Source of the DNA: Legionella steelei
Lineage (GTDB): Bacteria > Pseudomonadota > Gammaproteobacteria > Legionellales > Legionellaceae
DNA length: 64,000 bases
Reading direction: 5' to 3'
Assembly (NCBI RefSeq): GCF_001468005.1
Contig: NZ_LNYY01000019.1
Span: 901,688 to 965,687, forward strand
Shown one piece after another: positions 9,652-20,294 of this stretch; within the stretch, counting starts at the first letter, position 1; every line of letters begins with the position of its first letter. The notes beneath the pieces are model-generated. The model saw only the letters and a program-made list of their open reading frames with translations, had not been told where the DNA came from and searched no databases. The position numbers were made by a program, and so were the translations under genes.

Positions 9652-11283
9652 CTAACTCAAAATAACCGTTTCATCAAAGACAACTACTTGATTGCGGCCA
9701 TTTTCCTTGGCCTTATATAAAGCCTTATCCGCCTGAATTACAATACTGTTAATATCATTGCTACCATTAAAATAAGAAATACCGACACTAATCGTTACAT
9801 GTACTTTTTGCTCATTCACAGTAAAATAATTTCTAGAAAATTGAAGGCGCAAGTCATTGCAAATTTTTTGACTGCTTTCAAGATCAGCGCCCGGCAATAT
9901 CAGCGCAAACTCCTCCCCTCCATATCGTCCGATAATATCTCGATTACGCAAGCTCACCATAAATAGAGAGGCTAGCTTTTTAATGACAAGATCGCCGAAT
10001 GGATGGCCATAGGTATCATTAATCGATTTAAAATGGTCAATATCGATCATGATAAAGGATAAAGATAAATTCTGTTGTTTTGCCCGCGCAACTTCAATGT
10101 TTAAACGATTCAAAATACTTGAGTGGTTTAATAAACCGGTCAGACTATCTGTTGTCATGTAGTAATTTAAAATACTCGCTCGATTGGAGCGCGAACGAAC
10201 TGCTGAAACTAAATCATGAGGAGAAATAGGTTTGGTTAGAAAGTCGTCGCCCCCCAAACTAATGGCGGCTAGTTTTTTATTTTTATCATCCTCTGTGGAG
10301 AGGAAAATAATAGGCATTTTTGTGTATCTTCTATCCTTCCGCAATAGCGTTGCAAGCTCCAAACCAGAGCATTCTGGCATGTACACATCCATTAACAGTA
10401 AATCAGGCTGAAAGGTTTCAAGCTCTTTTAATAAATTTAATGGATTGGTGATGGCTCGCGTAATCATATCCGCTTGCTTTAAAATCAAAGAATAATATTC
10501 AGCTAATGATTTAGAATCATCGAGAATGAGAATGCGGTATGCTTCGTTCAGAGCCGAACTACAATTTATATTTAATTCCTGTACCAGATAAGATACATCA
10601 AGGGGCTTTTGGAAATACGCCACACAACCCGCACGAATTGCGGTAAGTCGCGGCAATAAGTCTGCATTAGGCACGATACAAAATAACTGTGTTGGTGTTT
10701 TTTGATTGTCTTGTATCGCAACCAGCTGTTCCAATGCCGGTTTTTCCAAATAATTGGTATCAATAATGATTGCAATGGGTTGTTTTTCTCGAACTGAAGT
10801 CAATAATGACGTGATGTCTTTTAGAGGTTGTGCGTGATAACCTGCTTGGTTCAGATTGTCACTAAGTTCATTAACTAACTCGGTTTCCTGCTCCAATACA
10901 TACACTAATTTATTGTCTGTATGTATCGATTCATCTGCAAAAGCTAACGGTTTTTTAGGCGCCTCATGAGCCAATACGCTTTTGAGTTGACCAAAAAAGA
11001 CATGAATTTTTTCTTGATCGTCATGTGTTAGTTCCCCACGCGCTAGAATTTCCTTTAATAATATTTCCATCTGACGTGCTGTCTTACCCAATTCAGTATA
11101 ACCATAGGTTCCCGCTGAGCCACACAAACTATGGACATCGCGATGAAAGTTTTGAAAACCCGCCATATCCCATTGTTTGAGTTGCGCATGCCATTGTACC
11201 TCTATACTATGAATTTTCTCCGGAAGATTCTTGCTATAGAGAACAAAAAGATCGTGTAATTTTTCCTGTATTTTCTCATCCAT
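9652..11283 (-). CDS. Hpt-REC-REC-GGDEF diguanylate cyclase response regulator
   Basis: Predicted to make cyclic di-GMP under phosphorelay control. Domains in order: an Hpt domain (about 1-105) with phosphorylatable H51 in HSLCGSAGTYG; a degenerate receiver domain (about 125-235) lacking the usual acidic pair; a complete receiver (about 249-365) with DD at 255-256, phospho-acceptor D299 and K351; and a GGDEF domain (about 370-540) with GGEEF at 455-459 and the inhibitory-site motif RNRD at 446-449, exactly five residues upstream. No EAL domain. The start overlaps the preceding response regulator by 8 bases, so this is the last gene of a three-gene operon. Confidence 0.93.
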   Translation of the reverse strand: MDEKIQEKLHDLFVLYSKNLPEKIHSIEVQWHAQLKQWDMAGFQNFHRDVHSLCGSAGTYGYTELGKTARQMEILLKEILARGELTHDDQEKIHVFFGQLKSVLAHEAPKKPLAFADESIHTDNKLVYVLEQETELVNELSDNLNQAGYHAQPLKDITSLLTSVREKQPIAIIIDTNYLEKPALEQLVAIQDNQKTPTQLFCIVPNADLLPRLTAIRAGCVAYFQKPLDVSYLVQELNINCSSALNEAYRILILDDSKSLAEYYSLILKQADMITRAITNPLNLLKELETFQPDLLLMDVYMPECSGLELATLLRKDRRYTKMPIIFLSTEDDKNKKLAAISLGGDDFLTKPISPHDLVSAVRSRSNRASILNYYMTTDSLTGLLNHSSILNRLNIEVARAKQQNLSLSFIMIDIDHFKSINDTYGHPFGDLVIKKLASLFMVSLRNRDIIGRYGGEEFALILPGADLESSQKICNDLRLQFSRNYFTVNEQKVHVTISVGISYFNGSNDINSIVIQADKALYKAKENGRNQVVVFDETVILS

Positions 11284-11668
11284 TATAGTTCAACCATGCA
11301 TTCTTTATTGACGTCGCCAGGGTTAAAGGGTCAAAAGGTTTTTTAATTACATCAATTGCTCCGATTGCTTTGTAATCTGCTATCTCATTAGCTTGTATCT
11401 TCGCAGTCATAAATATAGCAGGTATTTTTATAAAATTTGGATTCTTGCGTAATTCTCGTAAGGTCGTAGGCCCATCCAATTCAGGCATCATTACATCCAA
11501 TAAAAGCAAGTCAGGAATGTATACTTCAGCGGCTTCGAGAATTTTTTTCCCATTAGCACAATACCTTACTGTAAACCCACCAATATCTTCCAAAGCAATT
11601 TGCGCAATCGCTCTTATATCTGCTTCATCTTCAGCATATAAAATCTTTTTTAATTCTTTATCAATCAT
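11276..11668 (-). CDS. Single-domain response regulator (CheY-like)
   Basis: A stand-alone receiver domain of 130 residues. Acidic pocket E13-D14, phospho-acceptor D58 in LLLLDVMMPELDG and conserved K109 (KKP) are all present, so it should be phosphorylated normally. With no output domain it likely relays phosphate between the upstream hybrid kinase and the Hpt domain of the downstream cyclase. GGAG lies six bases before its ATG. Confidence 0.92.
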   Translation of the reverse strand: MIDKELKKILYAEDEADIRAIAQIALEDIGGFTVRYCANGKKILEAAEVYIPDLLLLDVMMPELDGPTTLRELRKNPNFIKIPAIFMTAKIQANEIADYKAIGAIDVIKKPFDPLTLATSIKNAWLNYNG

Positions 11669-11692
11669 CCCTATCTCCTTTAAATTAAACCG

Positions 11693-14317
11693 TTAAAGAA
11701 GGTTTTTAATTGTGTTTAATAAAATGTCATTTGAAGAACTCGACTTAAGCAATGCCTGGCTCACATACTTTGAATAATCTTCATTCAATTGGGTATCAGA
11801 AAATACAAGTACCGGCGCATGATATTTTGATATCAATGGTAGAATGTCTGCGCCATTTCCATCGGGCAGCAATAAATCTAAGATAACCAGATTATATTTT
11901 TCTTTTTCGAGCATTTTTTTTGCTTCATGCAAATTATTCGCGGTTGAAACTCGCGCATGTTTTTCTAGAAGCATCTCTAAAATTTTTTGCGTATCTTTAT
12001 TATCTTCAACATGTAATATGTGTGGTTTACTCTCAGAATTATTTTTTTGTATTTTGCTGATTGTAAAAAGTAACTTATTAAAATCGATTGGTTTATCCAA
12101 CCAATCGACGATTGAAACAGCATCCCCGTTTGATAATTCCCTTCCCGTTTCCGCAATAACAGAAAGCACGATGATAGGCAAACTCTTTGTTTTTTTATCG
12201 GCACGTAGTTCTCTAATAAATGAAATTCCATCTTGATCTGGTAATATGAGATCCAATAAGAGTGCATGATACTCTTGGCTTGCTAACAATTTTCGTGCTG
12301 CTTCAGCAGTGTTCGCTACCTCAACAATAAAACCTGCTGACTCCAAAAGTAATTTGATGTAATTTGATTGATCACTATCGTCATCACAAATAAGTAATCT
12401 CTTTCTAAACTCCTGGACGACTATTTGATTTTTTTCTTGGCTAATCAGTAATTGCTCTGCTAAGGGTAAGTCAAAATAAAATGTTGTGTGCTCGTTAGGT
12501 TGACTCTCAAAGTTTAATATACCCCCCATTTTCTCGATAATCATTTTACTAATGTTTAATCCCAAGCCAGTCCCTCCCTTACCACGGGTAGTTGAGGCAT
12601 CTCCTTGAGAAAATTTTTGAAAAATTCTCGGTTGAAATTCTGGCGATATTCCCTCACCCTTATTGGTAATGGATACACGCACCGAGGACTCAATCCGTTG
12701 GATCTTCAGAGAAACCTTCTCATTTTTATCAGAAAACTTACAGGCATTCGAAACCAGATTTGCTAAAACCTGCATTAACCGGTCTGGATCAACAGTGACT
12801 AAATATTTTTGTTCGGGGGGTATAAATTCAATTGTTACTCCGAACTTATCTGCATACATTTTATTAACGTCAACTGACTCTTGTACTATTTTATTTAAGT
12901 TTGTTACTTTTAACTCAAAATCCATTTTTCCGGCTTCAATTTTTTCAATATCCAAAATATCATTAATTAGCAGCAGCAAACGTTCACAGTTATTATTTGC
13001 TATTTTTAGCAAGTTCATTACCTTTTCAGAGAATTTGCCCATGACACCACTGACTAAGAGTCCTAAAGAGCCACGTATGGACGTAAGCGGCGTACGTAAT
13101 TCATGGCTGACTATAGAAACAAATTCATTTTTTAATTTTTCAGTCTGTTTCAAATCCGTAATATCATGGATTACAATAACTGCACCTAGGTTTTTCCCCT
13201 CTGAGTTAATAATTTTTTGCCCATCAATGATTACATTACGGATCCCATTTGTTTTAATATGCATCATAAATTCAACACCGCGTACACGTTCTCCATTTAA
13301 GGCACGTTTAAGCGGGAAATCATCGGGATTAATTGGACTATTATTCATTGTATAAAGGCAAATGTAATCCAATATGTTATTTATGTTTTTATTTGCCTTA
13401 TCTGAGTTAATGTATTTTTGAATCGTATGATTCAATACAGTAATTCGCCCGTCGGCATTACATGCGATAATGCCATCCTCTAAGTTATCAAGCATTGCAT
13501 TAAGGAATTCTTTCTCATTAGAAATTGCCGTAACCATTTTCTTGTAATAACCCGATGCAGTTAATGCGATCGCAAAAATCAATCCACTAATTCCCGCAAT
13601 AAAAAAAGCTAAATAACTGGGTTGTACTGCCGCATTGATGCTTGTCATCTCGTGAGTTAAATGGGGAGTAAATACTGCAGCAGACATTCCGGTATAATGC
13701 ATACCGCAAATTGCCAGTCCCATTAATAAAGAGCTAATGATTTTTAGATTAAATTGCCTTTTACTTGAACCATAATTACTTTGCAATGCTAACCAAAGGG
13801 CACTTTCTGCTGCAGCAATTCCAATGAGAATAGAAAGAAAGAATAAACTCGGTAAATAATGAATCGTTACATGAACTTTCATTGCCTCCATCCCCATATA
13901 ATGCATACTGGAGATAGCAAGCCCTACGATCAAACCACCCAAAGCAAGATGGACAATAGAGTAATCTTTTTTCTGTAAAATAAATAAAGCTAAAGCGGAC
14001 GCAAGTATGGCGGTCATTAGTGAGGCCGCAGTCCAACTGAAATCATATTCCATGGGCATAGGCATGATAAAAGCGAGCATACCAATGAAATGCATTGACC
14101 ATATTCCTGCCCCCATTGCAAAAGCACCACCAGCAAGCCAATAGATGCGTGCATGCTTATTTTTTGTAGCGCGCAGTCTCCCCACAAGATTCAAAGCAAC
14201 ATAAGAAGCAAACACGGCGATAACATAGGATAAGATCACTAATTTTAAATCATAATGACCTGTTATTACATCAGCAGGAATTGTAGTGGTTTGAAACCAT
14301 TCAGAAATAAAGTCCAT
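11693..14317 (-). CDS. MHYT-domain hybrid sensor histidine kinase with two receiver domains
   Basis: Inner-membrane sensor of 874 residues. The N-terminal seven-helix MHYT domain (about 25-260) has three motif copies: MHFIGM (75-80), MHYMG (138-142) and MHYTG (206-210), proposed in this family to bind copper and sense O2, CO or NO. A PAS-like domain follows (about 270-390). Next come a HisKA domain with H405 in SHELRTP and a HATPase domain with its N-box (NLVSNACKFS) and GTGLGL. Two receivers end the protein, with D689 and D814. First gene of the operon. MHYT more often caps GGDEF/EAL proteins; here the cyclase is a separate downstream gene. Confidence 0.93.
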   Translation of the reverse strand: MDFISEWFQTTTIPADVITGHYDLKLVILSYVIAVFASYVALNLVGRLRATKNKHARIYWLAGGAFAMGAGIWSMHFIGMLAFIMPMPMEYDFSWTAASLMTAILASALALFILQKKDYSIVHLALGGLIVGLAISSMHYMGMEAMKVHVTIHYLPSLFFLSILIGIAAAESALWLALQSNYGSSKRQFNLKIISSLLMGLAICGMHYTGMSAAVFTPHLTHEMTSINAAVQPSYLAFFIAGISGLIFAIALTASGYYKKMVTAISNEKEFLNAMLDNLEDGIIACNADGRITVLNHTIQKYINSDKANKNINNILDYICLYTMNNSPINPDDFPLKRALNGERVRGVEFMMHIKTNGIRNVIIDGQKIINSEGKNLGAVIVIHDITDLKQTEKLKNEFVSIVSHELRTPLTSIRGSLGLLVSGVMGKFSEKVMNLLKIANNNCERLLLLINDILDIEKIEAGKMDFELKVTNLNKIVQESVDVNKMYADKFGVTIEFIPPEQKYLVTVDPDRLMQVLANLVSNACKFSDKNEKVSLKIQRIESSVRVSITNKGEGISPEFQPRIFQKFSQGDASTTRGKGGTGLGLNISKMIIEKMGGILNFESQPNEHTTFYFDLPLAEQLLISQEKNQIVVQEFRKRLLICDDDSDQSNYIKLLLESAGFIVEVANTAEAARKLLASQEYHALLLDLILPDQDGISFIRELRADKKTKSLPIIVLSVIAETGRELSNGDAVSIVDWLDKPIDFNKLLFTISKIQKNNSESKPHILHVEDNKDTQKILEMLLEKHARVSTANNLHEAKKMLEKEKYNLVILDLLLPDGNGADILPLISKYHAPVLVFSDTQLNEDYSKYVSQALLKSSSSNDILLNTIKNLL

Positions 14318-14470
14318 TATTACGTCCTGTAATAGTAAGACAAAGATTAAGATAAATTTTTACAGTGAAGCACTCAAAAGCATTAGTTCAAAAATGCTCT
14401 CTTTAATTATAGACCTTTTAGTCACGTTTTAAGTATAGAAATATATCATTGATTGGTGAAGTACATTCAT

Positions 14471-14504
14471 TTCCGTGAACGTTCCTGTGGGCACGCTCAC
14501 GGAA
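14471..14504. repeat. greA: Inverted repeat downstream of greA
   Basis: TTCCGTGA (14471-14478) and TCACGGAA (14497-14504) can form an 8-bp stem just past the greA stop codon. No U-tract follows in the greA direction, so terminator function is uncertain. Confidence 0.35.
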
Positions 14505-14510
14505 AAGTAA

Positions 14511-14987
14511 TTATACGTACTGCACCTCAATTATTTCGTACTCTACCAGGCCACCTGGTGTGTTGACAGTGACTGAGTCATCCAACTCTTTACCAATTAA
14601 GGCACGCCCCATAGGCGAACTATAAGAGATTTTATTCTGTTTAATGTCAGCTTCATCTTCACCAACGATTTTGTACGTTACCTGAGCATCCGTTGTTACA
14701 TGGCTGACAGTAACTGTTGCACCAAAAACGACCTTGCCATTGTTGGGCAATTTACTGATATCAATAATTTGTGCGTGAGATAATTTGGCCTCTAACTCCT
14801 GAATACGTCCCTCATTAAAACTTTGCTGTTCGCGAGCAGCATGATATTCAGCATTTTCTTTCAAATCACCATGAGCCCGTGCTGTAGCAATCGCTTCAAC
14901 AATGCGGGGTCTATCAACAAACTTTAAACGTTGTAATTCTTCATTTAGTGCTGCTGCACCTTCTACTGTCATGGGGTGTTTACTCAT
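14511..14987 (-). CDS. greA: Transcription elongation factor GreA
   Basis: Rescues backtracked RNA polymerase by stimulating transcript cleavage. The 158-residue length is exactly typical. The N-terminal coiled coil (about 1-78) has the conserved tip [18 protein letters not shown] with the acidic pair, and the C-terminal FKBP-like domain includes [17 protein letters not shown]. Downstream of carB on the same strand, separated from it by two repeats. Confidence 0.97.
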   Translation of the reverse strand: MSKHPMTVEGAAALNEELQRLKFVDRPRIVEAIATARAHGDLKENAEYHAAREQQSFNEGRIQELEAKLSHAQIIDISKLPNNGKVVFGATVTVSHVTTDAQVTYKIVGEDEADIKQNKISYSSPMGRALIGKELDDSVTVNTPGGLVEYEIIEVQYV

Positions 14988-15018
14988 ATCAACCTCAAAA
15001 AAAATTCCCTGGTAATTC

Positions 15019-15149
15019 TAGGGCCTGTTTACACTTCTACTATCTTGGTCAAACTGCCCTGATTTTCTGCGCTCCGATGCTCACATACTTTGTGTATGCT
15101 GAAGATCAGGCCATTTTGACTCAAGCTAGCGAATTGTAAACAGGCCCTA
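15019..15149. repeat. 131-bp MITE-like palindromic element, copy 1
   Basis: Bounded by perfect 15-bp inverted ends TAGGGCCTGTTTACA and TGTAAACAGGCCCTA, with further internal complementarity. It is homologous to elements at 40554-40690 and, in reverse orientation, 56744-56887. No open reading frame of note inside. Located between carB and greA. Confidence 0.85.
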
Positions 15150-15200
15150 CCTTTTCTCCAAAACAACAAGAAAAGAGCTTAACGTATTAAGTTAAAGGCT

Positions 15201-15289
15201 ATTGTAACCTAGATACAGCAGAGAGGAACTCAGGTTTTCCTTTCTTCAATCGCTCAAGGCTCTGCTTACTCCTTCATCCAGGCTACAAT
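15201..15289. repeat. GTAGCCTGGG-type palindromic repeat, diverged copy
   Basis: The ends match in inverted orientation at 12 of 14 bases (ATTGTAACCTAGAT and ATCCAGGCTACAAT), with an inner AGCAGAG/CTCTGCT pair. The outer sequence resembles the clearer copies at 21482, 59666 and 62731. It lies just downstream of carB. Confidence 0.5.
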
Positions 15290-15294
15290 TTTTA

Positions 15295-18200
15295 TTAATG
15301 TAAATCCTGCAGCCGAGTTACGGTCTCTCTATCTTCATATTTCATAGCCAAACAAGCAGCCTCGGCACCTGACAAAGTCGTAGTATAGCTAACCTTGTGC
15401 TGTAATGCATTGCGTCTGATTGCAAAAGAATCAGCAATTGCTTGCTTGCCCTCGGTTGTATTTACAATAAAATCTATTTCGTTATTTTTTATAAAATCCA
15501 AAACGTGTGGTCTGCCTTCGTTCACCTTAAATACTCTGCGACAATCAACACCAGCTGCCTGCAAAGCCAAAGCAGTACCACGCGTTGCGATGATTTCAAA
15601 ACCCAATTCAATCAATCGCTTCGCAATTTCACCTACTCGTGTTTTATCTGCATCGCGAACGGAAACAAATGCACGTCGTCGCTTGGCTATATTACAACCA
15701 GCTCCTAATTGGGCTTTAGCATAAGCTTGCCCAAAACGTCTGGCAATACCCATTACTTCACCTGTTGATTTCATTTCAGGGCCGAGAATAGAGTCTACAC
15801 CAGAGAACTTGATAAAAGGAAAGACTGGAAGTTTAATTGAATAAAACGATGGCATATGATGATTTTGGCTTAAGCCTTGTTCTTTTAAACTCACACCCAG
15901 CTTACAAAGAGCAGCAATTTTCGCCAAAGGCAACCCTGTTGCTTTAGAAACAAAAGGAACTGTCCTTGATGCTCTTGGATTGACTTCTAGAACATAAATG
16001 TCATCTGCTTGAATCGCAAATTGTGCATTAATCAAACCAACTACGCCTAACTTCAATGCCATTTGGCGCATTTGCTCCATTAAATCTTGTTGTACCACAA
16101 CACTGAGACTAAATGGGGGTAAGGTACACGCAGAATCGCCCGAATGTATACCAGCCTGCTCTATGTGTTCCATTACTGCACCTATCAGTACTTCCTTTCC
16201 ATCGCAAACCGCATCAATATCTACTTCAATGGCATCATTTAAAAATCTATCCAACAATACGGGTGAATCATTAGATACAGCAACTGCGTGGGACAGATAA
16301 TGACGTAAATCATCTTCTTGATAAACCACTTCCATTGCTCGTCCTCCAAGCACATAGGAGGGTCTAACTACTAATGGGTAACCAATCTTATTTGCTAAAG
16401 CAATCGCCTCTGCCTCACTACGTACTGTACCGTTTTCGGGCTGATGTAATTTCAACTCAGTGACTAATTTTTGAAACCGATCTCTATCTTCGGCTCTGTC
16501 GATGGCATCAGGAGACGTACCAATGATTTTAACTCCGTTTGCTTCTAAAGCACGTGCTAATTTTAAAGGGGTTTGGCCACCGTAATGAACAATGACTCCA
16601 TCTGGTTTTTCTACATCAACAATACCCAATACATCCTCTAACGTCACCGGCTCAAAGTACAGGCGATCGGAGGTATCAAAATCCGTAGATACGGTTTCGG
16701 GGTTACAATTAACCATGATGGTCTGACAGCCAGCATCTCTAAGAGCCATAGCAGCATGCACACAGCAATAATCAAACTCGATACCCTGACCAATACGATT
16801 GGGCCCTCCGCCGAGGATCATGATCTTTTTCTTATCTTTATCTGGCCGTACTTCGCATCGGGTCTCATAACAAGAATACATATACGCCGTATCACTAGGG
16901 AATTCACCAGCACACGAATCAATGCGTTTATAAACAGGAACAATGTCTAGCTCCTTACGACGAGTACGTACTTGTTCTTCAGTACACAACAAAATTTTAG
17001 CCAAATAGGCATCAGCAAAACCACGTCGTTTCAGCAGACGGAAGGTCACAGCATCCACATCGGACAATTTCTTACCGGCTATAGAACGTTCCAGAGCAAT
17101 CAATTCTTCGATTTGAGCCAAAAACCAAGGATCGATACGGCTTTCCTGATGAATTTCTTCAAGCGACATATTGTTTCTAAACGCATCGGCAATGTACCAA
17201 AGTCTATCTGGAGTCGGTTCGCGTAAATGTCCTCTTAAACGCGCTAAATCACCCTTTTGAAATAAAGGGTGCAAACCACAACGACCTATTTCTAAACCAC
17301 GAATTGCTTTTTGTAATGATTCCTGAAAATTAGAGCCGATAGCCATCACTTCCCCCACTGACTTCATTTGCGTAGTCAGCGTATCGGAAGTTTGTGGGAA
17401 TTTATCGAAATTAAATCGAGGAACTTTGGTGACCACATAATCAATACTTGGTTCAAATGAAGCCGGCGTTTTACCACCGGTAATTTCATTTTTTAACTCA
17501 TCAAGTGTGTAACCTACAGCCAATTTTGCAGCGATCTTCGCAATAGGGAAACCAGTTGCCTTGGACGCCAAAGCGGAACTTCGTGACACCCTTGGGTTCA
17601 TTTCCACAACAAGCATGCGCCCATCTTCTGGATTCACTGCAAATTGTACGTTTGAACCTCCAGTATCAACTCCCACCGCTCGTAACACTTTAATCGCTGC
17701 ATCACGCATGCGTTGATATTCTTTGTCGGTAAGTGTTTGTGCAGGAGCCACAGTAATCGAATCGCCAGTGTGCACCCCCATAGGGTCAAAGTTCTCGATG
17801 GTGCAGACAATAATGCAATTATCATTTTTATCGCGTACGACCTCCATTTCATACTCTTTCCAACCCAACACTGATTCATCAATCAATAATTCATGCGTTG
17901 GAGACAATTCCAAACCGCGCATACAAATTTCTTCAAATTCTTCGCGGTTATACGCAATACCGCCACCGCTGCCCCCCATAGTGAATGAAGGACGAATAAT
18001 CGCGGGGTAACCTAATCGCGCTTGCACCTGGATTGCCTCTTCCATACTATGAGCAATTGCTGAACGTGGCATATCCAAACCAATTTTAATCATCAATTGC
18101 CGAAATTTTTCTCTATCTTCAGCACGATCAATTGCCTCGCGTGTTGCCCCAATCATTTCAACATTATATTTAGCTAAGACCCCTTCGCGCACAAGATCCA

Positions 18201-18498
18201 GAGCACAATTCAGCGCGGTTTGTCCGCCCATAGTCGGTAAAAGAGCATCTGGACGCTCAATTTCAATGATACGCGCCACTTCTTTCCAGGAAACAGGCTC
18301 AACATAAGTTGCATCAGCAAGTTCGGGATCGGTCATGATAGTTGCGGGATTGGAATTGACTAAGATAACCCTATACCCTTCTTCTCTTAGAGCCCGCACC
18401 GCCTGGGTGCCAGAGTAATCAAATTCACAAGCTTGTCCTATCACAATAGGACCTGCTCCGAGGATAAGGATGGATTTAATATCGGTTCGTTTTGGCAT
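15295..18498 (-). CDS. carB: Carbamoyl-phosphate synthase large subunit
   Basis: Makes carbamoyl phosphate for pyrimidine and arginine synthesis, using ammonia delivered by the CarA glutaminase subunit. At 1067 residues it has the usual duplicated structure: two ATP-grasp halves, each opening with an [19 protein letters not shown]- or [19 protein letters not shown]-type motif, an oligomerisation segment between them and a C-terminal allosteric domain. No carA lies next to it; the gene upstream encodes a small winged-helix-like protein. Confidence 0.98.
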   Translation of the reverse strand: MPKRTDIKSILILGAGPIVIGQACEFDYSGTQAVRALREEGYRVILVNSNPATIMTDPELADATYVEPVSWKEVARIIEIERPDALLPTMGGQTALNCALDLVREGVLAKYNVEMIGATREAIDRAEDREKFRQLMIKIGLDMPRSAIAHSMEEAIQVQARLGYPAIIRPSFTMGGSGGGIAYNREEFEEICMRGLELSPTHELLIDESVLGWKEYEMEVVRDKNDNCIIVCTIENFDPMGVHTGDSITVAPAQTLTDKEYQRMRDAAIKVLRAVGVDTGGSNVQFAVNPEDGRMLVVEMNPRVSRSSALASKATGFPIAKIAAKLAVGYTLDELKNEITGGKTPASFEPSIDYVVTKVPRFNFDKFPQTSDTLTTQMKSVGEVMAIGSNFQESLQKAIRGLEIGRCGLHPLFQKGDLARLRGHLREPTPDRLWYIADAFRNNMSLEEIHQESRIDPWFLAQIEELIALERSIAGKKLSDVDAVTFRLLKRRGFADAYLAKILLCTEEQVRTRRKELDIVPVYKRIDSCAGEFPSDTAYMYSCYETRCEVRPDKDKKKIMILGGGPNRIGQGIEFDYCCVHAAMALRDAGCQTIMVNCNPETVSTDFDTSDRLYFEPVTLEDVLGIVDVEKPDGVIVHYGGQTPLKLARALEANGVKIIGTSPDAIDRAEDRDRFQKLVTELKLHQPENGTVRSEAEAIALANKIGYPLVVRPSYVLGGRAMEVVYQEDDLRHYLSHAVAVSNDSPVLLDRFLNDAIEVDIDAVCDGKEVLIGAVMEHIEQAGIHSGDSACTLPPFSLSVVVQQDLMEQMRQMALKLGVVGLINAQFAIQADDIYVLEVNPRASRTVPFVSKATGLPLAKIAALCKLGVSLKEQGLSQNHHMPSFYSIKLPVFPFIKFSGVDSILGPEMKSTGEVMGIARRFGQAYAKAQLGAGCNIAKRRRAFVSVRDADKTRVGEIAKRLIELGFEIIATRGTALALQAAGVDCRRVFKVNEGRPHVLDFIKNNEIDFIVNTTEGKQAIADSFAIRRNALQHKVSYTTTLSGAEAACLAMKYEDRETVTRLQDLH

Positions 18499-18570
18499 AT
18501 TGACAACAAAAAAGAATAAAATTGACGTATTTTACCTACTTTTGCTTAAAGTTTATACCCTTAAGAGCAA

Positions 18571-18843
18571 TTAACTGTATCGATTTGCTAAAATAATTTG
18601 TAACCCCGCCTCCGTTAACGATAAATATTTATAATGCGGATCAGCTGTTGTCCGTTCTAGCCATTCATTGGCAATGCATATATCCGTTAACTTTTGTACG
18701 TCCTCCACGGATACAGGCTGTTGTAATTTTTGAGAAAGCATCGTCGCCGCCTCCTCCTCCATACTTAAAAATACTTGATCTCGAGTAGTCCCACGATTTT
18801 TCATCTCATCATAAAATAATCGTAAAATATCAAGTTCATTCAT
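18571..18843 (-). CDS. Small winged-helix-like hypothetical protein, 90 aa
   Basis: I chose the ATG at 18843, preceded by AAGGACC; a longer frame upstream would add a hydrophobic 31-residue extension without a ribosome site. The 90-residue protein starts MNELDILRLFYDEMKNRGTT and ends with LSLTEAGLQIIL, a pattern common at the C-terminal wing of small winged-helix proteins. Function unknown. It lies just upstream of carB on the same strand, so a shared transcript is possible. Confidence 0.65.
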   Translation of the reverse strand: MNELDILRLFYDEMKNRGTTRDQVFLSMEEEAATMLSQKLQQPVSVEDVQKLTDICIANEWLERTTADPHYKYLSLTEAGLQIILANRYS

Positions 18844-18969
18844 GATCTTGGTCCTTAAAAGAATCATTTTGTATATGTACAGTATAAGCTTAAATTGATC
18901 TCCTAGTTTTAAAACAAGAAGAAAAAGAGTAGGCATCGGACCTTAGAAATAAGAATGTACCATTTTGTA

Positions 18970-20172
18970 TTAGACATTTCCCATGTTAACCAAGGGAATG
19001 ATTGAATGGCTCTCATCCTGAGGCAGGTGAGGATTATCATCAGGTGCTAGAGCAAAAAATGCTTGTGGTGAAGACCCTAATCCTAAATTTAATTTTTGCT
19101 GCCCTGATAATAAAGGAAATAACGTGTTGACCAAAATACGCATCTCAGCCGCAGCCTCGTCTAACTCTTGGGAAGAACAATCATCTTTGGTAAGCTCATA
19201 CCAAATATATTGGGTTGCCATTTTGTTGTAAGCGTCAGGTTTTTTCAGAGGGTCTTTAAGTAAAGTATGTTTAGGGTTGAGCTTTAACCAACGTAATAAA
19301 CTTTCTTTATCTGTCACATAACTGGCAGCAGGAACGTTACGCCATACCCCTGCATCGTTATATTGTTTAACCAGCAAAATAGGTGTATCTACCTCATTAT
19401 AAGCAATCATTTCATCTTTAATTTTAGACTTATCCCCCCCAATTAAAGCGCTACGTACATCCTCCAATTTCTGTGACAAATCTTTATATTGGATATACAA
19501 AGTTTTTAAAGCATCTAATTGTCTTTTTATCTCTGGCTGTAAAGGTTCTTTAGAAAGGCTAAGTTTGTTTATTAATTCATCGATTTTTTTATATTCAATA
19601 TCACTCAATAATTGAGTAGCAGCCTTTGGATTTTTATCCTGCAAGTCAGGGACTTCCAAGTCCTCGCGTACTACAACAACATCTTGCAATTCACCTCTAA
19701 TTCGTTGAAACCCATCAAAATCGACATCATCAATTAACTCATCTGGGTTTACTCCCGTCTGCAAAGCACTTAGATATGCAATTGGATCGAAAAGAGATTG
19801 CGATGCTAACGCACTCCAAAAACCATCCATACCATAAAATAGGCCATTTTTAAAACCAAGCCAGAATGACTCAAGCATATTGATGACTGTATTGTAGGTT
19901 AGATAAGCAGTGACAACAGCAAGAGCACTGGCGATTATTGAAGCCACTAATGGAAAAACAATGAATGTAGAGAGTAGAAAATTCATCACACTCGACATAC
20001 CTTTATTTTTAAAGGCATCCGCCAAACTAAGCGAAAAATCGATTACAAGCACTCCTCCCAAAAGAACTGCAGCCATTAAATAAAAAGCATTGTTTCCCAG
20101 GATGCGTAAGGGTAATAGGGTACTACCTAATACGATTGCTAAAAGATGCCTCAAAAAAACCATAAAATCCAT
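18970..20172 (-). CDS. Unknown membrane protein with a possible U-box-like segment
   Basis: A 400-residue protein I do not recognise. Hydrophobic helices lie at about 8-22, 28-50 and 65-95, followed by a soluble charged region with a likely coiled coil at about 180-245. Residues about 260-325 follow the hydrophobic and polar pattern of a U-box (E3 ubiquitin ligase fold): PILLV, then VPAASYVTDKESLLRWL, then a loop and KDPLKK. Legionella is known to secrete U-box effectors such as LubX and GobX, so this may be a host-directed ligase, but the similarity is weak and only by eye. It is transcribed divergently from the flavoprotein gene. Confidence 0.55.
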   Translation of the reverse strand: MDFMVFLRHLLAIVLGSTLLPLRILGNNAFYLMAAVLLGGVLVIDFSLSLADAFKNKGMSSVMNFLLSTFIVFPLVASIIASALAVVTAYLTYNTVINMLESFWLGFKNGLFYGMDGFWSALASQSLFDPIAYLSALQTGVNPDELIDDVDFDGFQRIRGELQDVVVVREDLEVPDLQDKNPKAATQLLSDIEYKKIDELINKLSLSKEPLQPEIKRQLDALKTLYIQYKDLSQKLEDVRSALIGGDKSKIKDEMIAYNEVDTPILLVKQYNDAGVWRNVPAASYVTDKESLLRWLKLNPKHTLLKDPLKKPDAYNKMATQYIWYELTKDDCSSQELDEAAAEMRILVNTLFPLLSGQQKLNLGLGSSPQAFFALAPDDNPHLPQDESHSIIPLVNMGNV

Positions 20173-20294
20173 TTACGAAAGGGTGAATGAATCATCGTAT
20201 AAAAAAATCTCAATCCGATCAAGGTTCACCCTTTGAATTACTCTTGATGCATGGTACCCTTGCACCCGTTTATTTATTACAAGTCACTCCGATT

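Noticed and set aside
12663-13355. 230-codon plus-strand frame
   Set aside because: Antisense to the coding region of the hybrid histidine kinase, with unnatural composition and no homology.
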